A stretch of DNA of 64,000 bases from Odocoileus virginianus (GCF_023699985.2 NC_069684.1:16761001-16825000); one strand, 5' to 3'. Positions 51,782 to 63,285 are shown, counted from the stretch's first letter. Notes: generated by a model not told the origin, from the sequence alone. Numbers and translations: made by a program.

Positions 51782-54429
51782 ATGAAATATTGTGTCATAT
51801 AAATGTCTATAAATCAATATTTATAGGTTTCTCATGATTTACTTAATTTTCCAAATATTTAATCGCTTCAGATAAGGGTTAAAACATTGGATGCACTTGG
51901 TAAGGTGGAATTATCAGAATAGTTTACAGTTTTCAAATAACAATCTCAAAAAACCTTTGAAATCTTTCAATGCTTTGAATTTCATGACAGATGGTATGTT
52001 ATCCAGACTCAGATTATAAGAAAGTCATATCTAAATTGTAAATGATGAAGGTTTTGGGTTGGCATTTCCAGGGAAGTAAGGAAGTGGGCCAAGTGCTCAG
52101 CAGTTCCATAATCATTGTGGCTCCCACATAAGGGGTCCAAGATTTTCACAGTTGGATGCACAGCAGGTCTAGATTGAATCGAGGGAAGCAATAAATCAGT
52201 TTGGCATGATTCAGGATATTTTAGTGGCTCTTGTGACTTGCCTTCTCTGTGAGCATCTCTTATGCTTCCGAAGAGCATCATGTCAACCACTGTTACTATC
52301 CAAATGTGGAGGCCCACCCCTGGATAGTTTCTCCCCAAGGCAGCATATAGAAGAGTGTTTTGCATCAGAGTTGTCCCACACTTGATGGCCCTTGACTGGG
52401 GCTCCATTCCTGCTGTAATCAGCTAGAATAGGGTAGCTATCTCTCATCACAAATGACATAAACCCATAGCCATTCAGGCAGGAAGAAAAGCCTGGGGTCA
52501 CTTTCCTCCGCGGGGGTCCATAACAGACACTCAAAGCTCCCCATCTGTTTAGATGGGGTAGACAATGGTACAGATTTGTGTTTGGAGTCAAAAGGAGGAA
52601 TTCTGTCTTTATCAGAGAGTCATATAATAGCCTTCTGAATTTCTGAACTTAGAAAGACAACTTTCAAATGGAAAGAGTTTGTATATATTTCAAATAATCA
52701 CTAACTTCTGTTTATATCAAAAATTTCTCTCCTTTTTCACTGATGAGACAGGAAATTCAGTCAGACACAGCATATCAGAGAATGTGAGAATTTTCCATAT
52801 TTTATTGTGTCTTTTATTGGAAATGAGATATCAGAGAAGGTTGGTTGCCGTTTTTCCCCTGGAGTCCAGAAATTGTCTAAACTACTTTGCCCCAGGTTAT
52901 TATCAATGATTAGCCAGTGACTGTCTGGTGAGTACCTACTTTGTTCTGAGATGACATATCATGATTTCATCTCATGTACTACCTATTAGAGTGGTTCCTG
53001 GAATATTCTCGGTTGAGAAGGATTCTAGGTTTTGATCTTTTTTCAAAAGGAAAGAAAGCCAACACTGATTAGTGACAATGAGTACAGAAGGGAGGAAAAG
53101 GAACATAGGCATGATATTTACCAACATTATACCATCATCACACCTTCACATCATTTTCAATAATGTGCCAGTTCTTTTCCCACATCCCAGTTTGCTGCTC
53201 CTGAAACTTGGTGATTTCACTGATGCCTGATTTTTTTTCGCTTCTTCACTTCCACTCCAATGCTTGTTATCAACAAGGCCTTCCTGAAATTTCTCTCTCC
53301 CTTTTCATTCCTCCAGACATAACCTTGGTCCAGTTGGCTCTGAAGGCTTTCAAAGCTGTTGTCTTTTAGAGAAGAGTGATATAGTTCTGGAGATACCAAT
53401 TAGGTGCCCAGAAAGTGCCCACATTGACAGACCCTTGGGAATCTGAGATCTAGTTTTCCCTTAGCCTTATAGGTCTAAAAACTCAATTGTGTCAGGGCCC
53501 CAAATTGGACCCAGAGGGAAATGGTTTATATGAATCAGTCATAGGAGACTGATAGATAAGCAATTACAGGGGGAAAAAAATGTATTGGCCTTACAGAAAA
53601 TTGTAAAGTTCTATGATCTGCACATTTGTTCCTGGTGAGAAATCTCCATGCAAGTCAGGACATGATCAGAAGGGGGTTTGGTGAACATGAGAGCAAGGTA
53701 GGGCACTAGCTGTGGGGTCTAAAGGGAATGAACTCATGGTGGCCCACCTCTTTCTGGGGATGTCTCACCACCACTTCCCAGGACAGTCTGGATAAGTGCT
53801 GCCATGTGCCACTCTTTGCTGGTTTTCATGCTGTGGTTGAGCCTTTGTCAACATGCCCTTTAACAATGTCGACGGCTTCAACTACTGTCAAGTTGTTCCA
53901 TTCAATTCATCCCAGACAACCTGCCTTTTAAATACAGAGGATTGATTTTGTTAGTGGACCCCTCTAAGTTTAGGGGGTGTTCCTCACTTTCATCACCTAC
54001 TAGCCCATTCCCTAGCTATTTGGGAGCTTTACCATCTCCAGATTTTTAACTAATTCTTTTGCCTAAAAGACCTCTCATTATCCACACCACCTCACATTTG
54101 ATGAGCCCGAGTTGACAGAGCCGTTCCATAGGCAGTGTCTCCCAGAGTCCTCACCTGCTTAGGCAGAAGGTAAAGTGTGGCTTTGCCCAGGAGGGAGGAG
54201 AAGAGGCTAACAGAAAACTCCAGCAAATTTCTGCAGGGCCCCTACCCCGGTGCCAGGTCAGGGAACATGGAGGCTGACTTGAGGGCCCATGTTTTCTCTG
54301 CCACTCACCATCTCCTGCTCTTTTTCCTATTAAAAAAGCTCATAAGCATTCCCAATCCCTGCCCTTGGGGGTAGAATGAAGTTACTAATGATGGGTTTTC
54401 AGGCCCCCACTCTGCACCTGATGTCTGAC
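51782..54429. other. Long repeat-poor block, no gene confirmed
   Basis: About 2.6 kb with no confidently recognised interspersed repeat. Short frames of 60-76 codons on both strands lack a recognisable domain. Two overlapping minus-strand frames at 52009-52591 are listed separately. Confidence 0.4.
52009..52591 (-). other. Two overlapping open frames of unknown meaning
   Basis: A 132-codon frame (ATG at 52405-52407, end 52009) overlaps a second frame (52283-52591, about 102 codons, no ATG at its left limit). The first product would be rich in His, Leu and Pro; the second holds GYGFMSFVMRDSYPILADYS. Neither shows a domain I recognise. A frameshifted processed pseudogene is possible; chance is at least as likely. 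Confidence 0.2.
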
Positions 54430-55310
54430 TTCCTGCTCCCGCCCCCCACCGCCCTTTTCGAAGTGCCCAGTCACGTGGGCCCTCTTCCCCTTTCCACTTG
54501 CCCTCCGCGCTCCAGCCCCTGCTTTGGCAGCTGCTGAGCAGAGAGAAAACAAGTTCAGAGAGTGCTTCTGGGTCCCCTAGGGGTGCCCTTCCCCAATTTA
54601 CCCGGGGTATCAGTTTGGCAGGTCACCTTCTGCTGGCACTGGGCTCCAGGATCTGGAGGGGGTGAGGCTGGGGGAGGGAGCACGGGCTGAGAACGGGGAA
54701 CTTTCAATGCATGTTTGATCCTCGTCCGCATTCAGGGCTCCTCATTAAAGCCACAGACGCGGCGCGGAGGACCTGCTCTTCATTTCAGAGTTGGCAACGC
54801 CTGAAGCCCCATTAGCGGTAATATGCACCAGCGGGGATCCAGGGAGAGGAAGAAGGCTGAAAGGACTAGAGTTTCTGGCCCAATTTTTAAAGAAAAGAAG
54901 AGAACGAGAGACCCATAAAACTCAGAAGCACTCTTTTCCCCTGGGCTCATTCACATGGAAATGCAAGTCCGCTGATGGCGGACAGGGCCGTGATGGCACA
55001 GGAGTGGGGGTCCCGGGACCCTCCAGCTCCTCCGCTGCCGCCCCAAGCGCCAGCGGGACTCCCCTTCTGAGCCACCAGTGCCAAATGGAGAGACTTTAAC
55101 GTCACATCTTTGGGCACTTGGCAGGAAACACCATGGATGTTCCAATTATTAAACTAATAAGTACCCAAGACCCCAAACCGCCCTTCGTGGTGCACGTACG
55201 CCCCAGCGTTGGGTGCTGGGAAAAGGCCTCATCAAGCAGAAGGCGCTTTGGTTGCTGTGCCGACCATACGGAGCAGGGCAGCGGTCATGACATTGGCAGT
55301 GGCTTCTAAG
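54430..55310. promoter_or_regulatory. GC-rich block, weaker candidate promoter
   Basis: CpGs cluster at 54440-54510, 54755-54780 and 55000-55060. It has an E-box CACGTG (54472-54477) and a CRE-like ACGTCA (55099-55104). An ATG in good Kozak context (accatgg at about 55130-55136) opens 60 codons to 55309, but no domain is recognised. CpG density is lower and patchier than at 41860-42430. Overlapping frames on both strands are unassigned. Confidence 0.35.
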
Positions 55311-55674
55311 ATTCCTCTGAGGGCTTCGTGTGCTGGATCTGAGGCTCAGGCCTGGTGGGGGTCAGGGTTCATGTGGGGAAAGGAAACAGTGGATCCCCTT
55401 CCTTGAAACTTAAGGAAACAGGTACTAACATAAGATCTATGTTTTGCAGCCTGATCTCTTGCTGACAGATGTAGAGAGCAGCACCGCCTTTGTTGTAATC
55501 ACTCTGCTTCTTACTTAACCTCTAAGAATGCCGCCTTGAGCACACCACTGCGAATGGGAGAGACACCAGTCTTGATTCCAGTGGCCCAACCCGAAACTTT
55601 GGTTACTGGATTCTCAGCCCATCTTCATAGGCACTCAGGGAGGCATGCAAGGTAGTGTTTATCTGCCCATTTTT
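55311..55674. other. Unique sequence, no gene seen
   Basis: Nothing recognised. Confidence 0.45.
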
Positions 55675-55785
55675 GTTGCTCATTCGCTCAGTCTTGTCAG
55701 ACTCTTCGCAACCCCATGGACTACAGCACACCAGTCTTCCCTGTCCTTCACCATCTCCTGAAGCTTGCTCAAACACAATGAGGAA
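55675..55785 (-). mobile_element. BovB 3' end fragment, antisense
   Basis: ttcgctcagtcttgtcagac, gcaaccccatggactacagc, cttcaccatctcctgaagct, gctcaaa. The caccatctcctga block is BovB rather than Bov-A. Confidence 0.8.
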
Positions 55786-56514
55786 ATGGAATCTCTGTGT
55801 GCAGATGATCTGTTTGTGATCTGCAGAATGAAGACTCAAACCCAGACCTTCTCAGCAACTTCAGTATTTTCAGTACCTTTTCCAGGAATCTACTTTCTAG
55901 AAAGATCTCAAGCTCACCTGTGAAATGAGGATTGGGAAGAGTCATCAGATTTGGGACTGTGAATCATTCTTAGTTTGAAGACAAGTCTCATGACATGGAC
56001 TTCCTGAAGATCTACCAATTGCCAGACTCTCTTTAAGAGGCCTGAGCTGACTCTTATTTCAAGGAGCAGCCTAACATTAATATCATCAAGAGAGATCTAT
56101 TGTGCCCTTCAGTTTACGAAGTTAACTTCCTGTAGTTAACTTCACGTTCTGCTTTCTGGCTGGCTTCTGGGTTTCACATTCCTCTTCTCAAGCACTTGCT
56201 CTTCCTTCTGTGACTGCTGACCTTTTTCTTTTCTGTCCTTGGGTTTATTGCCCTGTTTGCTGCCTTCTTCACTGTGCTATTTGAGGATGCCTGTTGTCAG
56301 AGACTAGAAAACTTGTGTCCGTTGGAGGAAAGAAAATAGAGAAAGCCCTTCAGTGAAACTGCAAACATGTGGGACAACAAGCTGCAAACACTCATCAGGA
56401 CATCTGAAGCGTCACAGATTATGTGTCTGGAGTGCACACATCCGTCACGTGCTCTAGAGTGAGGTCAGCCTTCCAGAGTTCTGCTTAGGGAACAGAGGGG
56501 TTGGAAAGAGATTG
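55786..56514. other. Unique sequence, no gene seen
   Basis: Contains a direct repeat of gttaacttc (near 56120-56144). Nothing else recognised. Confidence 0.45.
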
Positions 56515-56605
56515 TCTCATTATACAAGTGAGAGATGATTTCCCCAAAATGACACAACTAGTCAGTGGCAAAATAAAGGTTCATGTGTACCTGTGTGATT
56601 CTCTC
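56515..56605 (-). mobile_element. MIR SINE fragment, antisense
   Basis: gagatgatttccccaaaatg, acacaactagtcagtggcaa; the antisense MIR middle. Confidence 0.55.
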
Positions 56606-56769
56606 TGCCCCCCTCTCCCTGTAATTTGTAGGACTGAAGGATTGGAAGGAATCTCCATCACCTTTTTAGAAGAGAAAATAACTCATACGAGTCTACAATG
56701 CTTTCTCATGGTTTTTCTGAAGGTTCTAAGGGTGAGATAAAAAGATCTTGCCAAGAGGTAAGAACTGAG

Positions 56770-56905
56770 GGAGTGATTTTTTATTTTTTGCCAGTGATGG
56801 GTCTTAGTTGTAGCACTTGGGACCTAGTTCCCTGACCAGGGTTTGAACCCAGGCCCCCTGCATTAGGAACTTGAAGTCTTAGCCACTGGACTACCAGGGA
56901 GGTCC
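56770..56905 (-). mobile_element. CHR-2-type tRNA SINE, antisense
   Basis: gatgggtcttagttgtagca, tgaccagggtttgaacccag and tcttagccactggactacca. Confidence 0.88.
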
Positions 56906-57133
56906 TGAGGGAAGGATCTTAAAAAAGAGATCAGCCTGTCCTCTTTTAGACTCTTGGACTTTCCATCCACTCCTTTAAGGTAAAAGTAGGAAGTTGGAAA
57001 TGTGATTATATTATCCTCAATGCGTAGGCAGTAGCTCACCTGGAACAAAGAATTGAAAACAGGGTTTTTCCATGTGAGATGCCTCAGGTGGGAGCTTTTT
57101 TACAATCTTAAATTTGAATCCTAGATTACAAAA
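56906..57133. other. Unique sequence, no gene seen
   Basis: Nothing recognised. Confidence 0.4.
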
Positions 57134-57205
57134 CATGTTGTCATTCAGTCATTCAGTCATGTCTGACTCTTTGCAACCCCATGGACTGCAACACACCAGG
57201 CTTCA
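57134..57205 (-). mobile_element. BovB/Bov-A tail fragment, antisense
   Basis: gttgtcattcagtcattcag, tcatgtctgactctttgcaa, catggactgcaacacaccag. Confidence 0.8.
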
Positions 57206-57629
57206 TAAGCTGCTTTCATAAAGCACTTCTCTATAAAGAAAAGCTTACTGTGAATCCCTGTGTCTTTGTTCATATCTGTAGCTTAAAGGACTTGTCTGCT
57301 TTTGTTTTCCCTGACAGTGACCTTATTTTCTGATTTCAAACCTGAGATTCCAAGTCTAGCAGAGTCTTGCTTTGTATTGTGAGTTATCTTATACAAAAAA
57401 TATTATAAAGGTGTAAAAAACAAAGTGCATTTAATCAGTGTACTTAGCTAAACATAGATATGAAAAAGAACAAAAATACATGAAATGAAGACTGTTCCCA
57501 TTAATGTTTTTCATGGGGAGTTTTTTAAAAATGTTATTAAGTTTATTAACATTTTTAGATATATTTGGTTACATTTTTTACTTTTTACTTTTATTTTATT
57601 TTAAATATTTAATTCTTCCATGTGGACCA
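57206..57629. other. AT-rich unique sequence, no gene seen
   Basis: Nothing recognised. Confidence 0.4.
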
Positions 57630-57788
57630 AAAGTCTGTATTGAATTGGTTACAATATTGCTTCTGTTTCATGTTGTTGGTTTTTTGTTCTCAAGGCTTGT
57701 GGAATCTTACCTCCACGACCAGGGATCAAACCTACACCAGTTGCATTGGAAGGCAAAGTCATAACCACTGGACTACCAGGGAAATCCC
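57630..57788 (-). mobile_element. CHR-type tRNA SINE, antisense
   Basis: ggttacaatattgcttctgt, aggcttgtggaatcttacct, ccacgaccagggatcaaacc, taaccactggactaccaggg. Same sub-type as the copy at 26918-27061. Confidence 0.9.
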
Positions 57789-58097
57789 ATGATTACTTTC
57801 TTTTTAAAGAAACTCTTTTGTATTATAAACTCAGTAAATGTTTTTTGTAGAATATTTAGAAAATGCAGATAGGCAAAAACCATAAAATTTTTAAATTTAT
57901 AATCTTACTTCTTAAAGATAATCAGTGTTACTTTATTCTAGACCTACACACATACTATGTAAGCACATGCACACATGTGTACACACACACACATCACTGG
58001 ATTACACTGTACAAACAGCCTATAATTTTTCCCATTTAATATTACAATAAATATTCACCTACAACATTATTTCCATGACTGATTTCTATCCCTTTGT
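57789..58097 (-). mobile_element. Possible old L1 3' UTR, antisense
   Basis: tagaatatttagaaaatgca, gataatcagtgttactttat, tacactgtacaaacagccta resemble an old L1-type 3' segment; tentative. Contains a short CA run at 57982-57992. Confidence 0.4.
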
Positions 58098-58235
58098 ATG
58101 TCGTTCAGTCACTCAGTCATGTCTGACTCTTTGCAACACCATGGACTGCAGCACACCAGGCTTCCCTGTCCTACACTATCTCCCAGAGTTCATTCAAACT
58201 CATGTCCATTGAATTGGTGATACCATCCATTGCTT
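58098..58235 (-). mobile_element. BovB 3' end fragment, antisense
   Basis: gttcagtcactcagtcatgt, gactctttgcaacaccatgg, tctcccagagttcattcaaa, and the BovB-specific catgtccattgaattggtga. Confidence 0.85.
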
Positions 58236-58489
58236 GGCTGTTTTAAAGCTACAGTAAATATCTTTGGAATGAATCAATCACTCTAGAGGTCTCTCAAATT
58301 ATGAAGCAATGTTTTCCTAAAATATTTTACTCCTAACACATCCATGTTCAGTAGTAGAGAAAGTATAAAAATTGCTAAAGTTTGCAAATCATCATGCTCA
58401 GAATAATTTAAAGGTTATAATAAGTCAGATTGCTAGAAATTCAACTTAAATCACAAATGGGAACACGATCCACAAAATAGTTTCTCTTC
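58236..58489. other. Unique sequence, no gene seen
   Basis: Nothing recognised. Confidence 0.4.
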
Positions 58490-58618
58490 TTTCTTTTTTT
58501 CTTTTTGGCCACACCCTGTGATTTATGGAATCTTAGTTCCCCAGCCAGGGATTAAACCTGAGTCCTCAGCAGCTGAAAGCTTGGAGTCCTAACCATTGGA
58601 CTGCCAGGGAATTCCCAG
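58490..58618 (-). mobile_element. CHR-2-type tRNA SINE, antisense
   Basis: ttggccacaccctgtgattt, ggaatcttagttccccagcc, aaccattggactgccaggga. Confidence 0.88.
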
Positions 58619-58639
58619 CAGTATCTCTTCAGGTGTTTT

Positions 58640-58736
58640 TTTTTACACAATTCTTTAAAAAATTTTTTTATTGAAATATGGTTGATTCACAGTGCTGTGT
58701 TAGTTTCATGTGTACACTAAGGTGATTCATATATAT
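58640..58736 (-). mobile_element. L1 LINE 3' end, antisense, left part
   Basis: ttattgaaatatggttgatt, cacagtgctgtgttagtttc, gtgtacactaaggtgattca. It is interrupted at its (TA)n site by a Bov-tA. Confidence 0.85.
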
Positions 58737-58938
58737 AAAGATACGGGCTTCCCTGGTGTCTCAAGTGGTAAAGAATCTGCCTGCAATGGGGAAGACCTGG
58801 GTTCTATCCCTGGGTTGAAAAAATCCCCTGGAGAGGGGAATGGGCTACCCACTACAGTATTCTGGCCTGAAGAATTCCATGAACTGTATAGTCCATGGGG
58901 TCGTAAAGAGTCAGAAATGACTAAGTGACTTTCACTTT
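58737..58938 (+). mobile_element. Bov-tA SINE inside L1
   Basis: gggcttccctggtgtctcaa, gtaaagaatctgcctgcaat, agtattctggcctgaagaat, gtcagaaatgactaagtgac. tcatatatata occurs before (58726-58736) and after it, consistent with a duplication, although a TA repeat can mimic one. Confidence 0.9.
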
Positions 58939-58939
58939 C

Positions 58940-58986
<47 letters not shown>
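58939..58986. repeat. (TA)n microsatellite
   Basis: About 45 bases of alternating TA with one TG, in the L1 3' UTR. Confidence 0.92.
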
Positions 58987-58987
<1 letters not shown>

Positions 58988-59125
58988 TGTCCTATTCTTT
59001 TTTTACATTCTCTTCCTTATAGGTTATTACAAGATATTGAGTAGAGTTCCCTGGGTTACATAGTATGTCCTTGTTGGTTATCTGTTTTATACATAGAAGT
59101 GTGTATATTTTCATCCCAAGCTCTT
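58987..59125 (-). mobile_element. L1 LINE 3' end, antisense, right part
   Basis: cttccttataggttattaca, agatattgagtagagttccc, tagtatgtccttgttggtta, atacatagaagtgtgtatat continue the L1 after the SINE. Confidence 0.85.
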
Positions 59126-60379
59126 AGGGGTGAGGGAGGAGGCAATGTGGTATTGCAAGAAGAAAATTGCTCTTCTAGGATTGGTGCCACATCACACACA
59201 ATCAGCACCATCATATCCCCTTAACTCCCCAAGGGGCTCTTCTTGCATTTATTTTTACCTTCTATATTGACCTTCACTAGAGAATAAAAATTAGAGAGAG
59301 GTGAGGAGTTGCACATAATTTGTCCTGGGTTCTGTGACCCACATCTTCCACCCTGCCCTCATTCATCATGGCTGGTCCCAGTGCATTGTTAATAAATAGA
59401 GAGAGGAGGGCTGGTGAAGACATGAGAGAGAAGATTTCAGCATAATCCCTGGAAGACTGGTGTGGGCTGTCCTGCACATACGTCAGCAGAGACGCATTCC
59501 CTTTGTTACCTGAGACCAGATTAACGCTGTTGGTTTCTGTGCCATTCATCAGTTTCAAAATCATGAGCATAATAACTTCCTCAAGTGACATACATCATAG
59601 CCCAAGTACCACAAAGCTTTCTTTAGCATGTTAGGCAATGATAATTTACTACTAGTAATGTAAATCATGTATGGTCACAAGGTTTATAAAAAATGTCCTC
59701 AAATTTTTATACTAACCCCCCAAACCTAGCTCATCAATTTCTCATCCCAATTTAAATGTATACATTTATGAAAAATGGCTACTTCCACATTAGCTAGCTT
59801 GGGCTACTTTGGAGCAATTTTGGTTTTCTACTATAACTTCTTTCCTTCTTAAGATGCCTTGCTAAATGACCCTGTTTTAGATGCCTGATTTTGGCTGCTG
59901 CTGAGAAGTACCAAGTGATGGACTCAACATCTCTCTCTCCTACCTGCAGGTCTGGACAGCGGCCCTCCTCCACTCAGTGACCTTCTTGGATATGGTGCCT
60001 GCATTCCATTCCCAGCACAGGGCTGGCTCCAAGGACGGGAGCCCTTTGCAAAGCACTGTTTCCCATAGTTCCTGATGCCTTTGTTCTGAGACAAAGTAAG
60101 CCTGTGCTCCATCCCCTCTGCCAAGCTTCTGCTTATCACTAGGCAAGGCAAATATCATTGGAATGTTTCAGTGTGCTATTAACCAAACTACAATGCAATC
60201 CCAATCACTTGATTAAGTGTTTTGAGGACTCACTAGTCTTGGCATTGACAAGTCCTTATAGGAGATCAACAATGTCAATGGGAATAAATATCAGCTTGCC
60301 CTTTCACACTGAACATGTCAAGCTGACCTACAAGGAAGTAAGCACCCCAAGGGCTGCAATTTCGGTTTGTTTTGTCCTC
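59126..60379. other. Unique sequence, no gene seen
   Basis: Overlapping short frames (59277-59591 minus, 59924-60158 minus, 60158-60394 plus) lack a recognisable domain. Confidence 0.45.
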
Positions 60380-60474
60380 CAATATATCCCCTAATACACC
60401 TGGAATGCTACCAGAACAGTACCCTGAAATAGTGCCCGGGACATAGTTGGTGCTTAATAAATGACTTTTAAAAA
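60380..60474 (+). mobile_element. L2 LINE tail
   Basis: accagaacagtaccctgaaa, tagtgcccgggacatagttg and gtgcttaataaatgac. Confidence 0.65.
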
Positions 60475-60479
60475 ATTAC

Positions 60480-60650
60480 GTTAGGGATCAGGTGGAGAGG
60501 GAGGTGGGAGGGGGGATCGGGATGGGGAACACATGTAAATCCATGGCTGATTCATGTCAATGTATGACAAAAACCACTACAATATTGTAAAGTAATTAGC
60601 CTCCAACTAGTAAAAATAAATGAAAAAAAAATAAAAAATAAAAAATTATG
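60480..60650 (+). mobile_element. Bovid L1 3' end, short
   Basis: gagagggaggtgggaggggg, gattcatgtcaatgtatgac, attgtaaagtaattagcctc, then an A-rich tail. It is the last 170 bp of the same L1 type as 51240-51767. Confidence 0.92.
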
Positions 60651-60669
60651 TTAAAGTTTCCTTACAGTG

Positions 60670-60995
60670 AAAAATCTGTTCTTGATCTTCATATAAATGC
60701 AGTCGCTTAGTATGAGCTCTTTTACATGTGTCAGAGTTTTAAATTCAACATCTTTAGAGATTTATCCATGTTTGCATATATTAGTAGTTTGTTCCTTTTT
60801 ATGGCTGTGTAGTATTCCATGCATAAATATTCCACAATATATTTATCCATTCTCTTGTTGATGGATATTTGGTTGTTTCCAGTTTGGGGCTGCTGTGACT
60901 AAAGCTTCCATAAACATTCTTGTATGTCTTCTTGTGGATGTATATTGTTATTTCTCTTGGGTAAATATTCAGGGATGAAAATGCAGAATTACAAG
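60670..60995 (-). mobile_element. Old L1 LINE fragment, antisense
   Basis: ttatggctgtgtagtattcc, tatttatccattctcttgtt, gatggatatttggttgtttc, cttgtggatgtatattgtta. Confidence 0.85.
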
Positions 60996-61185
60996 GTAGG
61001 GTTAACTTAATACTATTGTGCCAAGATAGTAGTAAATATTTATTAAGTCCTTTGAAACATATCCAGTTAAGTTGTCTTTCCAATTTGAAATATCCTTTCC
61101 CTTTCTCAATCAATTATCATAAAAATTACTTTTTCAAGGTTTTGCTGCATAAAGACTTCTCTGATTATTGCAATATGTCTTCAGC

Positions 61186-61195
61186 AAGGTTAATG
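61186..61195. repeat. Target-site duplication, left copy (Bov-tA)
   Basis: aaggttaatg pairs with aagtttaatg at 61417-61426, one mismatch. Confidence 0.8.
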
Positions 61196-61416
61196 TTTTG
61201 TTGTCGTTTAGTCGCTAAGTCATGTCTGACTCTGCGACCCCATGGACTGTAGCCTGCCAAGCTCCTCTGTCCGTGGGATTTCCCAGGCAAGAATACGAGA
61301 GCGGGTTGCCATTTCCTACTCCAGGGGATCTTCCCGATTCAGGGATCAAACGCTTGTCTCCTGTGTCTCCTGCATTGGTGGGTGGATTCTTTACCACTGA
61401 GCCACCAGGGAAGTCC
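61196..61416 (-). mobile_element. Bov-tA SINE, antisense
   Basis: ttgttgtcgtttagtcgcta, ccatggactgtagcctgcca, gaatacgagagcgggttgcc, attctttaccactgagccac. Confidence 0.94.
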
Positions 61417-61499
61417 AAGTTTAATGCTAACCCAAGATTAAAATTAGTAGATATTTATTGTATAATATACACTAGTTTCCTTGTATTTTATTGTTTTCT

Positions 61500-61970
61500 G
61501 AGACTCCAGAGATGGAAATCACTCCTAGGCCCCAGGAAGCTCACAGTCTAGTCAAGAAGACAGACAGCTGTGATGGGGACAGTGAGGCATACACACGGTG
61601 CTAAGGGGCTAAGCAGAGCAAACACATAACTCAGTCTGAGAGGTCTTTCTGGGACTGGAAGCCTCAACTGAGTCCAATAGTTTGAATAAAAAAGAAAAGA
61701 GCATTCTAAGCAAAGAAAACTGCAGATATATATATATAGAGAAGGGGAGCATGCTTTATTTGAGGGTAGATGGGTCCTCATAGCTAGAGCACTGGGCTTG
61801 AATGTGGGTTGGGGAGGCACCAAGGAGATGAAGCTGGCTGGGGAACAGCCAAGACCTGGACACAGAAGACCTTGGGCATCCTGTGAAGGCATCTAGACTT
61901 TACCGGCAACTCAGTGGGGAACCACTGAATGGTCTTAAGCAGGGATGACATTATAGGATTAATGGCATCT
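61500..61970 (-). mobile_element. L2 LINE 3' region, antisense
   Basis: gaagctcacagtctagtcaa, gaagacagacagctgtgatg, gaaccactgaatggtcttaa and gcagggatgacattatagga keep L2 order. The minus frame 61548-61892 is inside it. Confidence 0.6.
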
Positions 61971-62129
61971 CCTACTATTCCGTAGAAACTGATTTAACTT
62001 TTATTCCACTACTTGTTTCGATTTGTCTCTTGCTGTTGTGATTTGTCCATGTGTTTCCTCTTCATCAGGCCTGCAAGGTAATCCTTGTGAATGTCTTTGG
62101 GATCTCCATGACTCCAAAGCACTTCTCAG

Positions 62130-62326
62130 CTGACACATCCCTGGTGGTTCAGATGGTAAAGAGTCTGCCTGCAATGCAGAAGACATGGATTTGATCCCTG
62201 GAGACAGGAATGACAACAAACTCCAGTATTCTTGCCCAGAGAATCCCATGCACAGAGGAGCCTGGTGGCCTGCAGTCCATGGAGACGCAAAGAGTTGGAC
62301 ACAACTGAGTGACTAAGCACACACAT
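62130..62326 (+). mobile_element. Bov-tA SINE
   Basis: ccctggtggttcagatggta, gcctgcaatgcagaagacat, cagtattcttgcccagagaa, tggacacaactgagtgacta. Confidence 0.92.
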
Positions 62327-62947
62327 AGAGTAGGCACAAGTGCTTTGTAGGTGTTTGATCAATGGGCTTGAGCCATGAATTCCTAGAGGCTACCCACACC
62401 CTTGGGGGCTGCTAGACTGAGGTTTAAGGAGGATATTCATTTTCCTTGGGGCATAAATCCCATTGAAATGGACCTGAGAGGAAAGTTCTGAATTCTGACA
62501 TGGAAGGAAGGGAAGGAAAATCACACAAGAACTAAGAATCCTCAGGTGTTCCTGTCGTAACCTTACTGGCCTCCCACCGGGAATCCCTCTGAGGTATTTT
62601 GGGGTTGTTCTGCGGCAAAAACCTGGTTGCTTTTCTGAGGCATTCTGGAATTTCCATCCAGTGAACAGATGGCATTGTTTTCATACAAAGAGCAAAAGAA
62701 TCTCATGTACTCAAACACTGGGAGCTTGAAAAAATACACAGAGGCTGGGTAGCGATTACAATGGGGGAAGAACATGATATGTCAACAGACAGTTGGGACT
62801 CCACAAAGCAAGAATCCAGTTGGTTCCTTGGCCGGTAATGTGGCCTCTGCGCACAGTGTCGGGGCTGAGGATGTGAGTATACTGATGTGGTGCTCACACT
62901 GGCTCTGGGCCAAGCTATGGTCTCACCTACCAACACAGCTGAACTGC
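62327..62947. other. Unique sequence, no gene seen
   Basis: Opposed short frames (62563-62936 minus, 62774-63084 plus) lack a recognisable domain. Confidence 0.45.
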
Positions 62948-63285
62948 TCTCTCAATATATAAATGAAGTTCCTATTATGTGCTTGGCGCTGAGAATCCAG
63001 CAGGGAAAAGACACAGTCTCTGACCACAGGAGCTGTCAGCATGGAGGTGGGAACAGACCGATGAAAGATCTGCACAGAAATTGAGAAGAAGTAGAAGCCT
63101 CTAACCCAGCCTGGAGAGATCAGGAGAGGTTCCCGGGGGAGGTGACACGTGAACTCAGTCTTATGAGCTGACTGGGAGCTGGCCAGGAGGTTTGGTAAGG
63201 AGGCAAAGTAAAGGAGAGCATTAAGGGCCTTCTGGATTTGAGGGGACAGTGTGAGCAAGGGCATAGAGGTCCCAGGAGTGAAGTG
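62948..63285 (-). mobile_element. L2 LINE 3' region, antisense
   Basis: ttcctattatgtgcttggcg, ctgagaatccagcagggaaa, gaggttcccgggggaggtga and gtgagcaagggcatagaggt: L2 block order. Confidence 0.65.

Noticed and set aside
58726..58990. The TA-rich flanks as proof of a target-site duplication
   Set aside because: A TA microsatellite can mimic a duplication, so it is recorded as consistent only.
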